Shown piece by piece: positions 16,861 to 26,579 of a DNA stretch of 64,000 nucleotides. Below the pieces are notes generated by a model. That model was not told the origin of the DNA, did not search any database, and saw nothing but the letters and a program-made list of their open reading frames with translations. The DNA is taken from contig NZ_BBWZ01000006.1 of the NCBI RefSeq assembly GCF_001015055.1, positions 124,001-188,000 of the forward strand, read 5' to 3'. Each line of letters begins with the position of its first letter. Position 1 is the stretch's first letter. Both the position numbers and the translations under genes were made by a program. The stretch comes from Aneurinibacillus tyrosinisolvens (lineage in GTDB: Bacteria > Bacillota > Bacilli > Aneurinibacillales > Aneurinibacillaceae).

Positions 16861-18498
16861 ATGTTTGCTGATTTTGTGTTTTTAAATGGGCAAGTGATTA
16901 CCGTTAATAAAGAGAATGGCATTGCCGAAGCGGTTGCGGTAAAAGGGAATCGAATTGTGGCTGTGGGATTAAACGAGGAAGTGGAGAGCTGGATTGGTGA
17001 TGATACAGAGACGATTGATTTAGAAGGACAAAGCTTACTGCCAGGATTTATTGATTCACATTTACACCTTACCCTATGCGGGACGAACCAGCTTGGGGTT
17101 AGCTGTAAAGAACCTCATATTCAGTCCATTGAGGATATCCTGGCAGATTTGAAAACAAAAGCAGAACAAACACCAAAAGGGCACTGGATACGGGCATGGG
17201 GCTTCAATGAAACAAAAATATCCGAACAGCGTTATCCAACCCGATGGGAGTTAGATGAAATCTCGACAGAACATCCGATTATGGTTGTTCGTACCTGCAG
17301 CCACATCTCAGCTGTAAACAGCAAAGCCCTAGAATTGGCTGCTATTGATGAGCATACGATGGATCCTGAAGGCGGAAAAATAGTGCGTGATGATAAAGGG
17401 ATTCCTACAGGAGTCTTAATTGAGACTGCTCACATGAGCATATTTCAATTAGCGGCATATACCGAGGAAGAACTAAGAAAAGGCATGGCCCTTGCTTCGA
17501 ATGATTTTGTTGCTGTCGGCATTACAAGTATTCATGATGCCGGTGGATATGGACCTGATAACATGAGGATTATGCAAAAGGCCGTTCGAGAAAAAGAGGT
17601 TAAGGTTCGTGTCTATGCAATAATTTCATCCTTAAATCATTCAGAGAAATTTGTGGCTAAAATGATGGAAGCCGGCATCATCACAGGTTTAGGAGACGAA
17701 CGATTCAGGATAGGTCCGGCTAAAGTATTTACCGATGGCAGCAGCAGCGGACCGACCATTGCAACAAGAGAACCTTATACGAGCAATCCAAATGATTATG
17801 GCATTCTGTATTACAGCCAGGAAGAGTTAAATCGAATCCTTGGAGAAGCTCATGAGAAAGGGTTCCAGATTACAGCGCATGCCCAGGGCGATCGCGCGAT
17901 TGAAATGATGTTAAATTGTATTGAGGAAGCCCTAACGAATCATCCGCGGACCAACCACCGCCATCGTATTGAGCATGCGGGTGTAACTATGCCTGATTTA
18001 CTGCAGCGGATAAAAAAGCTTGGCATTATTCCGATTCCAAACCCGCCTTTCTTTTATGAATTTGGTGAAGGATATATCAAAAATTACGGCGAACGAGTCC
18101 ATCATATGTTTCCTGTTCGTGATTTCATCGATGAAGGCGTAATCGCAGCGGGATCATCAGACAGCCCGGTCACCCATTACAATCCGCTGCTTGGCATTCA
18201 CGTTGCGGTAAACCGAAAGACTGGTTCTGGCCAAGAAGTCGGAGCGAACCAACGAATTACCCCTCTTGAAGCTATTAAGCTTTATACATGGAATGGAGCT
18301 TATGCTAGTTTTGAAGAGAATATCAAAGGCAGCATTGAAGTCGGAAAACTAGCCGATCTTGTCGTCTTAAATCATCGGATTCTTGACGTACCGGAAGATA
18401 AAATTAAAGATCTTCGGGTTGAAATGACCATCATTGATGGTGAAGTGGTTTACCAAAAGGAAAAAGAAATGAATAAGGCAGTGGAAAGCGGAATCTAA
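16861..18498 (+). CDS. YtcJ-like metal-dependent amidohydrolase
   Basis: 545 residues with the amidohydrolase family-3 order: an N-terminal beta sandwich, GFIDSHLHLTLCG (first metal pair, near residue 62), ITAHAQGDRAIEMML, HRIEHAGV, and GSSDSPVTHYNP with the catalytic Asp. It lies 30 bases after the regulator with AGAGGTGATTTT before the ATG, and 12 bases before the C45 gene, so the three form an operon. Related enzymes cleave amides or formamides; the substrate here probably enters through the nearby symporter. The family call is firm; the substrate is inference. Confidence 0.85.
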   Translation: MFADFVFLNGQVITVNKENGIAEAVAVKGNRIVAVGLNEEVESWIGDDTETIDLEGQSLLPGFIDSHLHLTLCGTNQLGVSCKEPHIQSIEDILADLKTKAEQTPKGHWIRAWGFNETKISEQRYPTRWELDEISTEHPIMVVRTCSHISAVNSKALELAAIDEHTMDPEGGKIVRDDKGIPTGVLIETAHMSIFQLAAYTEEELRKGMALASNDFVAVGITSIHDAGGYGPDNMRIMQKAVREKEVKVRVYAIISSLNHSEKFVAKMMEAGIITGLGDERFRIGPAKVFTDGSSSGPTIATREPYTSNPNDYGILYYSQEELNRILGEAHEKGFQITAHAQGDRAIEMMLNCIEEALTNHPRTNHRHRIEHAGVTMPDLLQRIKKLGIIPIPNPPFFYEFGEGYIKNYGERVHHMFPVRDFIDEGVIAAGSSDSPVTHYNPLLGIHVAVNRKTGSGQEVGANQRITPLEAIKLYTWNGAYASFEENIKGSIEVGKLADLVVLNHRILDVPEDKIKDLRVEMTIIDGEVVYQKEKEMNKAVESGI

Positions 18499-18510
18499 GG
18501 AGGTTAATTT

Positions 18511-19623
18511 GTGGAAACATTTCCTTTCATTCATGTTAGTGGATCGGCTGTTGAACGTGGCAGAAAAATAGGGCAGCTCGCTAAAAAACAGATCATCCAT
18601 AATATTAATAGTTACAAGCAAATTTTTATGGATTTGGCCGGAGTTAGTTGGGAAAGTGCAACAACCCGTGCTGCAGATTATATTCCTTGGATTGAACGGT
18701 ATGATAAGGAGATAATGGATGAAATAAAAGGAATAAGTGAAGGCTCAGACCAAAATTTACTTGATATAGTAGCTTTAAACGCCCGAAGCGAAATCATTTT
18801 AAATACGGATGGCTGTACGAGTCTAGCCGTAGTTCCACCTGTTACCCGGAATGGCGACACGCTGATTGGCCAAAATTGGGATTGGCTGGATAAGATAAAG
18901 CCTGGGGTTATTATTTTAGAGATTGAACAATCTCCGCGTCCTACCATTTTAATGACGACAGAGGCAGGAATTGTAGGGAAAATTGGAATGAACAGCGAGG
19001 GCTTGGGAGTTTGCCTGAATTTATTAGGAACTGCAGATCGGGCAATGGGCGTGCCTATCCATATTGTATTGAGAGGTATTCTAAATAGTAAAAGCCTTTC
19101 CCAAGCCGTAGGTCAAGTAGGAAGATTGGCCAGGGGTACGTCTGCTAACTATCTTATCGCCCATAAGGAAGGGGAAGCGTTAGATATTGAGGCAACCCCC
19201 CATGATTATGATGTGTTATATCCAGCAGATGGAATGCTGACTCATACGAATCATTTTATTGGGGCGCGTAAGGTCAATATACAGGACACGGCACGAATTA
19301 AATTCCCTGATACGCATTTGCGTCAAGGCCGTGCGAATAAATTACTTTTAGCTCAGAACGAAAGTGCAGACGCTCAGGTCTTTAAAACCGTTCTGACCGA
19401 TCATGTTGGATATCCTGATGGGATCTGCCGACACGGAGAGTTATTTCCGCCTGATTTAGGCCGCCCTGTAGCAGGTAATACAGTGTTCTCCATCATCATG
19501 AATTTGTCTCAGGGTGTCATGGAATTAACAACGGGCCAGCCTTGCTCAAGCCCATACAAGATTTATCGTTTTACTACGAATCGCCAAATTGAACCACTCT
19601 TTATGCCAAAAGGGAGGGCCTAA
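18511..19623 (+). CDS. C45 acyl-CoA:6-APA acyltransferase-like Ntn hydrolase
   Basis: The 370-residue protein fits the peptidase C45 (isopenicillin-N acyltransferase) family. DGCTSLAV near residue 108 supplies the N-terminal-nucleophile Cys after self-cleavage, followed by GQNWDW, GKIGMNSEGLGVCLN, and SANYLIAHKEGE. The start is GTG, seven bases after AAGGAGG. Such enzymes transfer or hydrolyse acyl groups on amino acids and peptides, which matches the amidohydrolases on both sides. No signal peptide is seen. It is followed four bases later by the broken amidase. Confidence 0.85.
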   Translation: METFPFIHVSGSAVERGRKIGQLAKKQIIHNINSYKQIFMDLAGVSWESATTRAADYIPWIERYDKEIMDEIKGISEGSDQNLLDIVALNARSEIILNTDGCTSLAVVPPVTRNGDTLIGQNWDWLDKIKPGVIILEIEQSPRPTILMTTEAGIVGKIGMNSEGLGVCLNLLGTADRAMGVPIHIVLRGILNSKSLSQAVGQVGRLARGTSANYLIAHKEGEALDIEATPHDYDVLYPADGMLTHTNHFIGARKVNIQDTARIKFPDTHLRQGRANKLLLAQNESADAQVFKTVLTDHVGYPDGICRHGELFPPDLGRPVAGNTVFSIIMNLSQGVMELTTGQPCSSPYKIYRFTTNRQIEPLFMPKGRA

Positions 19624-19626
19624 AAG

Positions 19627-20845
19627 ATGCTTTATGACTTAACTATCGCTGCCGCCTCCAAACAAATTCAGGCTAAGCAGCTGTCCCCTGCCAGGTTCTT
19701 CTTGATCGCATTGCAGTGGTAGATACTCAAATCCAAGCCTGGGTTACGGTTGTAGAGGAGCAGGCATTAGAAGCAGCCAAACAAGCGGAAAAGGAAATTT
19801 ACGAAGGAAGGATAAGGGGCCCTTTACACGGCATCCCTTTTGGTGCGAAGGATTTATATTATACGGCAGGGATAAGAACAAGTGCGGGCTCAAAAGCACT
19901 GGAAGATTTTGTGCCTACCTCGGATGCTACTGTTATTTCTCGTTTAAAAGAAGCGGGGGCAATTTTACTTGGGAAAACAACCATGACAGAATTTGCTTTT
20001 TTCGGTGGAGCGCCGTCCACAAGAAATCCTTAAAAGCGACTTATGGACGCGTGAGTCGCGCAGGAGCCATCCCGTGTAGCTGGAGTTTGGATCATGCTGG
20101 GGCGATTACCCGAACGGTTGAGGATACAGCCTTGGTATTACAGGTGATAGCTGGGGATGATCCACTGGATTCGACAACGCTACAAACCCCCGTCCCGGAT
20201 TATACAGGTTCTCTCATGAACGATGTGAAAAATATGGTCATAGGTATTCCTGATACACAGTTTTTTAATGAAGTCGATCCTGAAATCGCACTCGCCTTTA
20301 ATCAATCATTACTAGACTTTCAGGAGCTTGGTGTAAGAATCGTGTCGGTTTCACTGCCGAAAAATTTAGAGGATGCAAATCAAGCACATCGCATCGTAAT
20401 GAAAGCTGAAGCGGCTTGTTACCACCAAGACCATTACCCAAAAAACCACACGCTTTACAATCCGCAATTGCGTCAAGAACTGGAACTAGGCCAACTCGTT
20501 TCAGCTGTTGATTATTTGCGTGCTCAGCACATTCGTGCTGCTTTTAGGAACGAACTAGTTGATTTACTTGAAGGCGTAGATGCTATTATTACGCCTGCAA
20601 CGCCCACCCCCGCGCCACAAGGCCTTTCCTATACAGGCTCGCCTGCATTCAACATCCCTTTTACGAACGCAGGGGTTCCTAGCTTAACTCTTCCTAACGG
20701 TTTTACCGAAACAACCCGTCTTCCTCTTGGCTTACAATTGGTGGCCCGCCCTTTGGGAGAGGAAAGGTTAATCAAATTAGGGCACGCATACCAGTCTATC
20801 ACGGATTGGCACAAAGAACGGCCTAGATTAGCCTTTATAAAATAA
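19627..20845 (+). pseudogene. Amidase-signature enzyme, decayed
   Basis: The gene is spread over three frames. The first (from 19627, MLYDLTIAAASKQIQA) stops after 31 codons. The second (to 20033) has [16 protein letters not shown], with the catalytic Lys of the amidase-signature family, and [13 protein letters not shown], and ends STRNP. The third resumes at about KATYGRVSRAGAIP and runs to the C-terminus. About 50 residues are gone between NP and KATYGR; this is the Gly/Ser-rich signature holding the cis-Ser and nucleophile Ser. The first frameshift fits one missing C in GCCCAGG. Without the signature the product would be inactive. Confidence 0.8.
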
Positions 20846-20866
20846 CCGGTAAAAATAAAAGAAGAC

Positions 20867-20937
20867 TTACGTTTGACTCAACGTAACCCCTCTAAGCGCT
20901 GAATCTTCATGTCAGATTGGCTTGGAGGGCTTTTTTA
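20867..20937 (+). terminator. Tandem hairpins ending the amidase operon
   Basis: TTACGTT/AACGTAA (20867-20886) is followed by a second hairpin with arms CCCTC..AAGC and GCTT.GGAGGG and then TTTTTT (20931-20936). Confidence 0.7.
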
Positions 20938-20940
20938 TCG

Positions 20941-21211
20941 TTAAAGAAAGCATATGTTGCTTTAAAACAATAAAGTGGTTTGGGGTGGGGACTGATAGGT
21001 CCCCCTTTCTCACTATACTCAACAAAAAGAATGGATCTTTTGTAGTAAATTTAGACACATAAAAGGGGGGATGGACAAGCTGTTGCCATTGTGAGCATCT
21101 TAACGTCTTGTCCTATCCTGAAGAGAAGAATGCTCTCGTTATTACCGAAGGTATTAAGCAGTATGAGACTGGCTCTATTTTCCCAGTGATTTGCCGTCAG
21201 AACCCGAAAAT
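20941..21211. other. Gap between convergent loci
   Basis: It holds two more hairpins: AAAGCA/TGCTTT (20947-20963) and GGGGAC/GTCCCC (20987-21004, followed by CCTTTCT). The remainder includes a short open stretch near 21066-21190 that I do not recognise. Confidence 0.4.
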
Positions 21212-22665
21212 CTACATTTTATCGACATTATACTTTTTCATTTTTCGAATGAGTGTAGAGTGGTCTATTTTTAATAGGGTAGCAGCTTTTCGTATACTCC
21301 CCTGTTTTTGCAATGCTTCGGTAATAAGCTTTTTTTCTAACTGTTCTAATGTTTCTCTAAGTCCAGGCATTTCTTCGATATTCTGTTGAGATGCTATCTG
21401 CTGTTTTTCACAATGATAGCCAGTGGATGGTTCTTTAATATAAACAGGCAGATGGAATGGCTTGATTTCGCAGTTTATAGTAGAAACAATAAGGTTTTCA
21501 ATAAGATTACGAACTTCACGGATATTCCCAGGCCATGGATATCCTTCAAGATAACCTATCGTTTCTTCTGAAATGTGCTTCTCGACACGATATTCCTTAC
21601 AGTATTTATTTAAATAGTAGAAAATAAGCGGTTGAATGTCTTCTCTTCGTGCTCGCAGCGGAGGAATAAAAATATCGACAACATTAAGACGATAATATAA
21701 ATCTTCGCGAAATTCTCCCCTCTTTACCAATTGTTTTAAATCCCTGTTTGTAGCTGAAAGAATTCGGATATCGAGAGATATGCTTTTCACCCCGCCTACT
21801 CTTCGCAATTCCCGTTCCTGAATGACCCGGAGGAGCTTTCCCTGTAGATTTATCGGTAGGTCGCCGATTTCATCTAAAAGAATCGTCCTTCATTGGCCAA
21901 TTCGAATAATCCCGGTTTACCCAAAGTATGGGCACCAGAAAAAGCCCCCTTTTCATAACCGAATAGTTCTGCTTCTAGCAGAGTTTCAGGGATAGCCGCA
22001 CAGTTTACTTTAATAAAAGGTTTTTTGGAACGTCTGCTGTATTTATGGATGACATTAGCAATCACTTCTTTTCCCACGCCAGATTCTCCCCGAAGCAGTA
22101 TGCTGGTGGGATAGCGCGCAATGTGCCGCATGGAAGTAATTAAGGACTTCATTTGTTCGCTTTGAAAGATAAATTCCGGCTCAGACGGATGTGAGTAAGC
22201 GATTTCTTCAGAAAATTTTTCGCTTAGTCTCCTCGCTTTTTCTAGATCTTCCTCAAGTTTTTTTAAATAGCTAATATCACGGGCATTATTGACAACCATT
22301 ATAATTTTTCCGTTTTCATCTTTTATAGGTATTCCTGTCACCATAATGTTTTTGCCTTTACCTATGGTTTGCAGGCGTGAAACGATTTTTTGTTCTGTAA
22401 GTACCTGAAGACTGACCGATTCCGAAATCATACCTTCCTGTACAAGCCAGCTCATATGTTTGCCAACCAAATCTTCTCTTTTATAACCTGTCATTTTTTC
22501 ATAAGCACTGTTTACACGAAGTGTATAACCTTCCCCGTCAGTTAAATAAAGACCATCCTGTGAAGCATCAAAAATGGCATTAAGCTGGGAAATGATTTTT
22601 TCATGAATTTCTTTGTGGCTGAGCGACCTATTCATTACCGCAGTGGTTTCCACTCTTTCTTTCAT
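21212..22665 (-). pseudogene. Sigma-54-dependent activator (PAS-AAA-Fis), frameshifted
   Basis: Two adjacent frames make one RocR/Fis-type enhancer-binding protein of about 485 residues. The N-terminal part has a PAS domain (DASQDGLYLTDGEGYTLRVN), then the AAA+ Walker A GESGVGKEV and the sigma-54 contact loop FGYEKGAFSGA. The second part has Walker B ILLDEIGDLP (recovered upstream of its apparent start), ATNRDLKQL, PWPGNIREVRNL and a C-terminal Fis helix-turn-helix. One missing A near 21888 (GGACG for GGAACG) explains the break. It is divergent from the lactonase operon, which has a sigma-54 promoter and paired upstream boxes, so that operon is its likely target. Confidence 0.8.
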
Positions 22666-22686
22666 TCACGATCCTCCCATTTTATC

Positions 22687-22744
22687 GGTGTAATATGGCA
22701 CCATGGTAGAATTATGCACCAAACTTATGGTGTTATTGTACACC
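22687..22744. promoter_or_regulatory. Paired enhancer boxes (GGTGT...CACC)
   Basis: Two 16-base inverted repeats, GGTGTAATATGGCACC (22687-22702) and GGTGTTATTGTACACC (22729-22744), have centres 42 bases apart, four helical turns. A half pair TGCACC lies between them. They are 60-120 bases before the sigma-54 promoter, the usual place for an activator binding site. Confidence 0.65.
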
Positions 22745-22805
22745 GCTGTCCTACATTTTTATAGTATTTTTTGAATATTCTAACCGAATTTAGATTGTTA
22801 AGAAG

Positions 22806-22821
22806 TGGCATGTTTTTTGCA
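22806..22821 (+). promoter_or_regulatory. Sigma-54 (-24/-12) promoter
   Basis: TGGCATGTTTTTTGCA fits the consensus TGGCAC-N5-TTGCA with one change. It lies 45 bases before the lactonase start. Confidence 0.8.
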
Positions 22822-22865
22822 AATACAAAAATAGGCAAGAAATATAGTTTAAAGGAGGCTTTGTC

Positions 22866-23699
22866 ATGATTAAACCTAAGTTATTCGTACTGGATACTGG
22901 AACAATGAAAATGGACAAAGGATACATGGTCGCGATGCATAATCCGGCATCGATTTCCAATCCTAATCCGCCTGCTGAATATATTGAGTTTCCAGTATAT
23001 GCGGTTCTTATTGATCATCCAGAAGGGAAAATTCTTTTCGATACAGGTTGTAATCCGGAAGGGATGGGGAAAGGCGGGCGTTGGCCGGAAGGAGTACAGC
23101 AGCTGTTTCCTTATTTAGCAAATGAAGAATGTTACTTAATCAATCGGTTAGCTCAATTAAAAGTTCGTCCTCAAGATATTAAGTATGTTGTGGCTTCCCA
23201 CCTGCATCTTGATCATGCCGGCTGTCTTGAACTTTTTACAAATGCGACGATTATTGTACACGACACCGAACTATCGAATACGATGAAATCATTCGCAATG
23301 AGCAGGGAGTTGGGTGCTTACATCTGGGCAGACATTGACGCCTGGATCCGTACGGGGCTTAACTGGAAGACGATTCAGCCTCAGGATAAAGAAGTTCCTC
23401 TAGTGGAAGGTGTTAAAATATTAAACTTTGGCCCTGGTCATGCATGGGGCATGCTTGGTTTGCATGTGGAACTTCCAGGTACGGGAAGTATTGTGCTCGC
23501 TTCCGATGCTATTTACTCAGCGGAAAACTATGGGCCTCCGGCAAAAATACCAGGGATTATATACGACTCTGTCGGCTTTGTTAACACTGTGAATAGGATT
23601 CGTGAATATGCGGCCCGAACAAAGTCACAAGTGTGGTTTGGACATGATTCAGATCAATTCAGTAAGTTTATCAAATCAACAGAAGGATATTACGAATAA
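22866..23699 (+). CDS. AHL/gamma-lactonase family MBL enzyme
   Basis: The 277-residue protein belongs to the N-acyl-homoserine-lactonase branch of the metallo-beta-lactamase fold. LIDHPEGKILFDTG near residue 55 and SHLHLDHAG near residue 117 (HxHxDH metal site) are followed by GPGHAWGMLGLHV, ASDAIY, and a C-terminal FGHD. AAGGAGGC precedes the ATG. It would open a lactone ring to the hydroxy acid. It is first in an operon with an alcohol and an aldehyde dehydrogenase, like BlcC/AttM of Agrobacterium, which hydrolyses gamma-butyrolactone. A decayed relative lies at 41406-41623. Confidence 0.8.
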   Translation: MIKPKLFVLDTGTMKMDKGYMVAMHNPASISNPNPPAEYIEFPVYAVLIDHPEGKILFDTGCNPEGMGKGGRWPEGVQQLFPYLANEECYLINRLAQLKVRPQDIKYVVASHLHLDHAGCLELFTNATIIVHDTELSNTMKSFAMSRELGAYIWADIDAWIRTGLNWKTIQPQDKEVPLVEGVKILNFGPGHAWGMLGLHVELPGTGSIVLASDAIYSAENYGPPAKIPGIIYDSVGFVNTVNRIREYAARTKSQVWFGHDSDQFSKFIKSTEGYYE

Positions 23700-23737
23700 A
23701 AGCAGGGTTAACCAACAATAAAAAGGAGTGAAGAACA

Positions 23738-24823
23738 ATGAAAGGCAAAGTAGCGGTTATGACAGAACCGGAAAAGCTAACATTCGCGGAGTATGAACTG
23801 CCTGACGCAGGTCCAGGTGCTATACTTGTCAAAGTAATCCGGACCAACGTATGTGGTTCTGAACTACATATCTGGAAGGGACAGCATCCAACAAAAAAAT
23901 CAGGTGTTATGGGGCATGAGATGGTTGGTATGATCGCCAAGCTGGGAGAAGGTGTGGAAACAGATTATGCGGGAAACCCGGTAAAAGTCGGTGATCGGAT
24001 TGCTTCAGCTTATTTTTTAACATGCCGTAAATGTAACTCGTGTCAGGAAGGAAAATTCCATCTTTGTGAAAACGCTTACAAATTCTGGGCGAAAAACCCG
24101 GAAGAAGCCCCTCATTTTCACGGGTCATTTGCCACACATTATTATATCCATCCAGATCAATACTTTTATAAAGTTCCTGATAACGTTTCCGATTCTGCGG
24201 CAGCAAGTGCAAACTGTGCGCTTTCCCAAGTATATTTCGGAATTGAAAAGGCAAATGTTCATTTTGGGGAAACGGTTGTCATCCAAGGTGCCGGAGGATT
24301 AGGGTTAAACGCAGCTGCGGTAGCAAAAGAGTTTGGCGCCCGTGTTATTGTCATTGATGCTGTGGCATCTAGATTGCAGAAGGCCAGCTTATTTGGTGCA
24401 GATTATGTCATCGATATGAATGAATACGATACGGTAGAAAAGAGAGTTCAGGCTATTTTAGACGCGAATGGTGGAAAAGGTGCCGATGTGGCAATGGAAT
24501 TGACCGGTGTACCGGCCGCCTTCAACGAAGGCATCCATCTTTTAAAGCCGGGAGGCAGATATATTAGCATCGGAAATATTTCACCGGGAAAAATGATGTC
24601 GTTCGATCCGGGATTGATGACAAGAAAATCAATCCAGATTATTTCTCTCGTGCGCTACGATCCATGGTATCTCCAGAAAGCTCTTCAATTTCTCGCTGAA
24701 AAAGGGGATAAGTACCCTTTTAATGAGATGTTGGACTGTGATTTTTCGCTTGATGAAATTGGACAGGCGCTTGATAAATCTGCAAACCGGGAAATTACAA
24801 GGGCATCCATCGTATTAGAATAA
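23738..24823 (+). CDS. Zn-dependent medium-chain alcohol dehydrogenase
   Basis: 361 residues with the MDR layout: catalytic Zn region VCGSELHIWKG and GHEMVGMI, structural Zn cysteines in CRKCNSCQEGKFHLC (about residues 88-102), and the Rossmann turn GAGGLGLNAAA near residue 187. AAAAGGAGTG precedes the ATG, 38 bases after the lactonase stop. It would oxidise an alcohol, here probably the hydroxy acid made by the lactonase, with NAD(P)+. Agrobacterium uses an iron-type enzyme at this step, so this is a non-homologous replacement if the pathway is the same. Confidence 0.85.
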   Translation: MKGKVAVMTEPEKLTFAEYELPDAGPGAILVKVIRTNVCGSELHIWKGQHPTKKSGVMGHEMVGMIAKLGEGVETDYAGNPVKVGDRIASAYFLTCRKCNSCQEGKFHLCENAYKFWAKNPEEAPHFHGSFATHYYIHPDQYFYKVPDNVSDSAAASANCALSQVYFGIEKANVHFGETVVIQGAGGLGLNAAAVAKEFGARVIVIDAVASRLQKASLFGADYVIDMNEYDTVEKRVQAILDANGGKGADVAMELTGVPAAFNEGIHLLKPGGRYISIGNISPGKMMSFDPGLMTRKSIQIISLVRYDPWYLQKALQFLAEKGDKYPFNEMLDCDFSLDEIGQALDKSANREITRASIVLE

Positions 24824-24855
24824 AGTCCTACTTTATGCTGATTGGGAGGAAGACG

Positions 24856-26298
24856 ATGAAACCTTTACAAATATTTATTAATGGAAGATGGACAGATAGT
24901 GTCTCGGGTAATCATTTTGCAACAATAAACCCGGCGACGATGGAGGAAATTGCTCAGGTGCCACGCGGTGATAAAGCGGATATTGATAAAGCTGTAGAGG
25001 CAGCACGAGCGGCTTTTGAATCTGAAGAATGGAAAAATTTTCTACCCGCTGATCGAGGCAGAATTATGCATGAGATTGCCCGTTTGATTCGTGAGCAAAA
25101 AGAGGAACTCATCCAGCTCGAAACCAGGGATACCGGAAAACCGCTTGCCCAGGCAGCCGTAGATGTGGAAGTAGCGGCCCGATATTTTGAGTACTATGCA
25201 GGTGTCGCTGACAAAATTCTTGGAGAAACCATTCCGATTCGATCAGACGTGCTTGATTTTACTCTTCGCGAACCGCTTGGTGTGACGGCCCATATCGTTC
25301 CATGGAATTACCCGATTCAAATTGCCGCTCGCAGTCTGGCTCCTGCGTTTGCGGCCGGAAACACATCGGTTATTAAACCGGCCGAGGATACACCATTAAC
25401 GGCTCTGCGGCTTGCGGCTATTTGTGAACAGGCAGGAATGCCGAAAGGGACTGTAAATGTTGTTACCGGATACGGGTCGGAAGCAGGAGCAGCATTAGCT
25501 GCCCATCCCGATATCGATCATATTACATTTACCGGTTCAGTCGATACAGGAACAGAAGTAATGAAAGCAGCAGCGGTAAATATTAAACCGGTTACCCTCG
25601 AATTGGGAGGGAAGTCACCGAATATCGTGTTTGAAGATGCTGACTTAGAAGAAGCAGCGCAATGGGTTGTGCGGTCCATCATCCAGAACACAGGGCAGAC
25701 CTGTTCGGCAGGTTCACGCCTTCTTGTTGAACGATCTATATATTCCTCTTTTACTTCTATGGTAAAAGCAAATATGGAGAAACTGCGTGTAGGAGCAGGA
25801 GAGGATAATCCAGATATAGGACCGATTATATCGGAGAAACAGTTGCAAAGAATTGAGTCATATATGGAAGTCGCCCAAAAGGAGAGGGCAACCATTTTGC
25901 TGGGCGGAAAAAGATGTGAAGAGGTAGGCAATGGGTTCTTTTTTGAACCGACCATTATTGATGGAGTTACAACAGACAGCAGGCTTGCACAGGAAGAGAT
26001 TTTTGGTCCAGTGCTTGTTGTTCTGCCGTTTGATTCACCACAGGAAGCGGTAAAGATAGCCAATGATACAGCGTACGGGTTGGTGACGGGGGTGTGGACA
26101 TCCAATATTCATAAAGCACATTGGGTTGCTTCACGAGTTCGTTCAGGGCAGGTATTCGTTAATAATTATGGCGCTGGCGGTGGAGTGGAAATGACATTTG
26201 GCGGTTATCGTAAAAGTGGGTTTGGCCGTGAAAAAGGACTGGAAGCGCTTAAGTATTATACGCAGGTTAAAAATGTAGCGATTAAGTTTCAAATATAA
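24856..26298 (+). CDS. NAD-dependent aldehyde dehydrogenase
   Basis: 480 residues from the ATG at 24856, which has TTGGGAGGA upstream; an in-frame ATG at 24835 lacks one. The ALDH blocks are complete: VPWNYPIQIAARSLAPA, FTGSVDTGTEV, ELGGKSPNIVFEDADL (general-base Glu) and GQTCSAGS (catalytic Cys), then EEIFGPVL. The best functional guess is a succinate-semialdehyde-type or betaine-aldehyde-type enzyme that finishes the lactone-alcohol-aldehyde route. A terminator follows 40 bases later. Confidence 0.85.
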   Translation: MKPLQIFINGRWTDSVSGNHFATINPATMEEIAQVPRGDKADIDKAVEAARAAFESEEWKNFLPADRGRIMHEIARLIREQKEELIQLETRDTGKPLAQAAVDVEVAARYFEYYAGVADKILGETIPIRSDVLDFTLREPLGVTAHIVPWNYPIQIAARSLAPAFAAGNTSVIKPAEDTPLTALRLAAICEQAGMPKGTVNVVTGYGSEAGAALAAHPDIDHITFTGSVDTGTEVMKAAAVNIKPVTLELGGKSPNIVFEDADLEEAAQWVVRSIIQNTGQTCSAGSRLLVERSIYSSFTSMVKANMEKLRVGAGEDNPDIGPIISEKQLQRIESYMEVAQKERATILLGGKRCEEVGNGFFFEPTIIDGVTTDSRLAQEEIFGPVLVVLPFDSPQEAVKIANDTAYGLVTGVWTSNIHKAHWVASRVRSGQVFVNNYGAGGGVEMTFGGYRKSGFGREKGLEALKYYTQVKNVAIKFQI

Positions 26299-26339
26299 TG
26301 ATTGTCCGAGCTTAACGAACTATTTTAAGAGTAGGTCAG

Positions 26340-26375
26340 GCTGTCGAGAGCGTCTCGGCAGTCTTTTTATTTATT
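26340..26375 (+). terminator. Terminator of lactonase operon
   Basis: CTGTCGAGA and TCTCGGCAG pair over nine bases around GCG, followed by TCTTTTTATTTATT. A similar sequence occurs at 60299. Confidence 0.75.
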
Positions 26376-26435
26376 ACAGACAAAAAGAGGCTTATGTATT
26401 AATAAGTAGTTAAAACATTTTAATGATTTTATATA

Positions 26436-26493
26436 TTGACAATTTTTAAGTTAAAACATACCATAAGGGTATCAAGGATATTGGATCCAATAT
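26436..26493 (+). promoter_or_regulatory. Promoter and 16-bp palindromic operator
   Basis: TTGACA (26436-26441) and TACCAT (26459-26464) are 17 bases apart; the perfect palindrome ATATTGGATCCAATAT (26478-26493) lies just downstream. Its core TGGATCCA also occurs before the GntR gene (30643-30650), so it is a likely GntR operator. Confidence 0.6.
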
Positions 26494-26579
26494 TCAAGTT
26501 GTTTCGTAAAAATTACCATAAGAAAATGAAACTTTGTGATTTAATCTTTTTAAAATTAAAAATTAGGAGATGAATAGGG

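Noticed and set aside
21066..21190. Open plus-strand stretch containing EEKNALVITEGIKQYETGSI
   Set aside because: It looks protein-like but has no good start, continues antisense to the sigma-54 activator, and I recognise no family.
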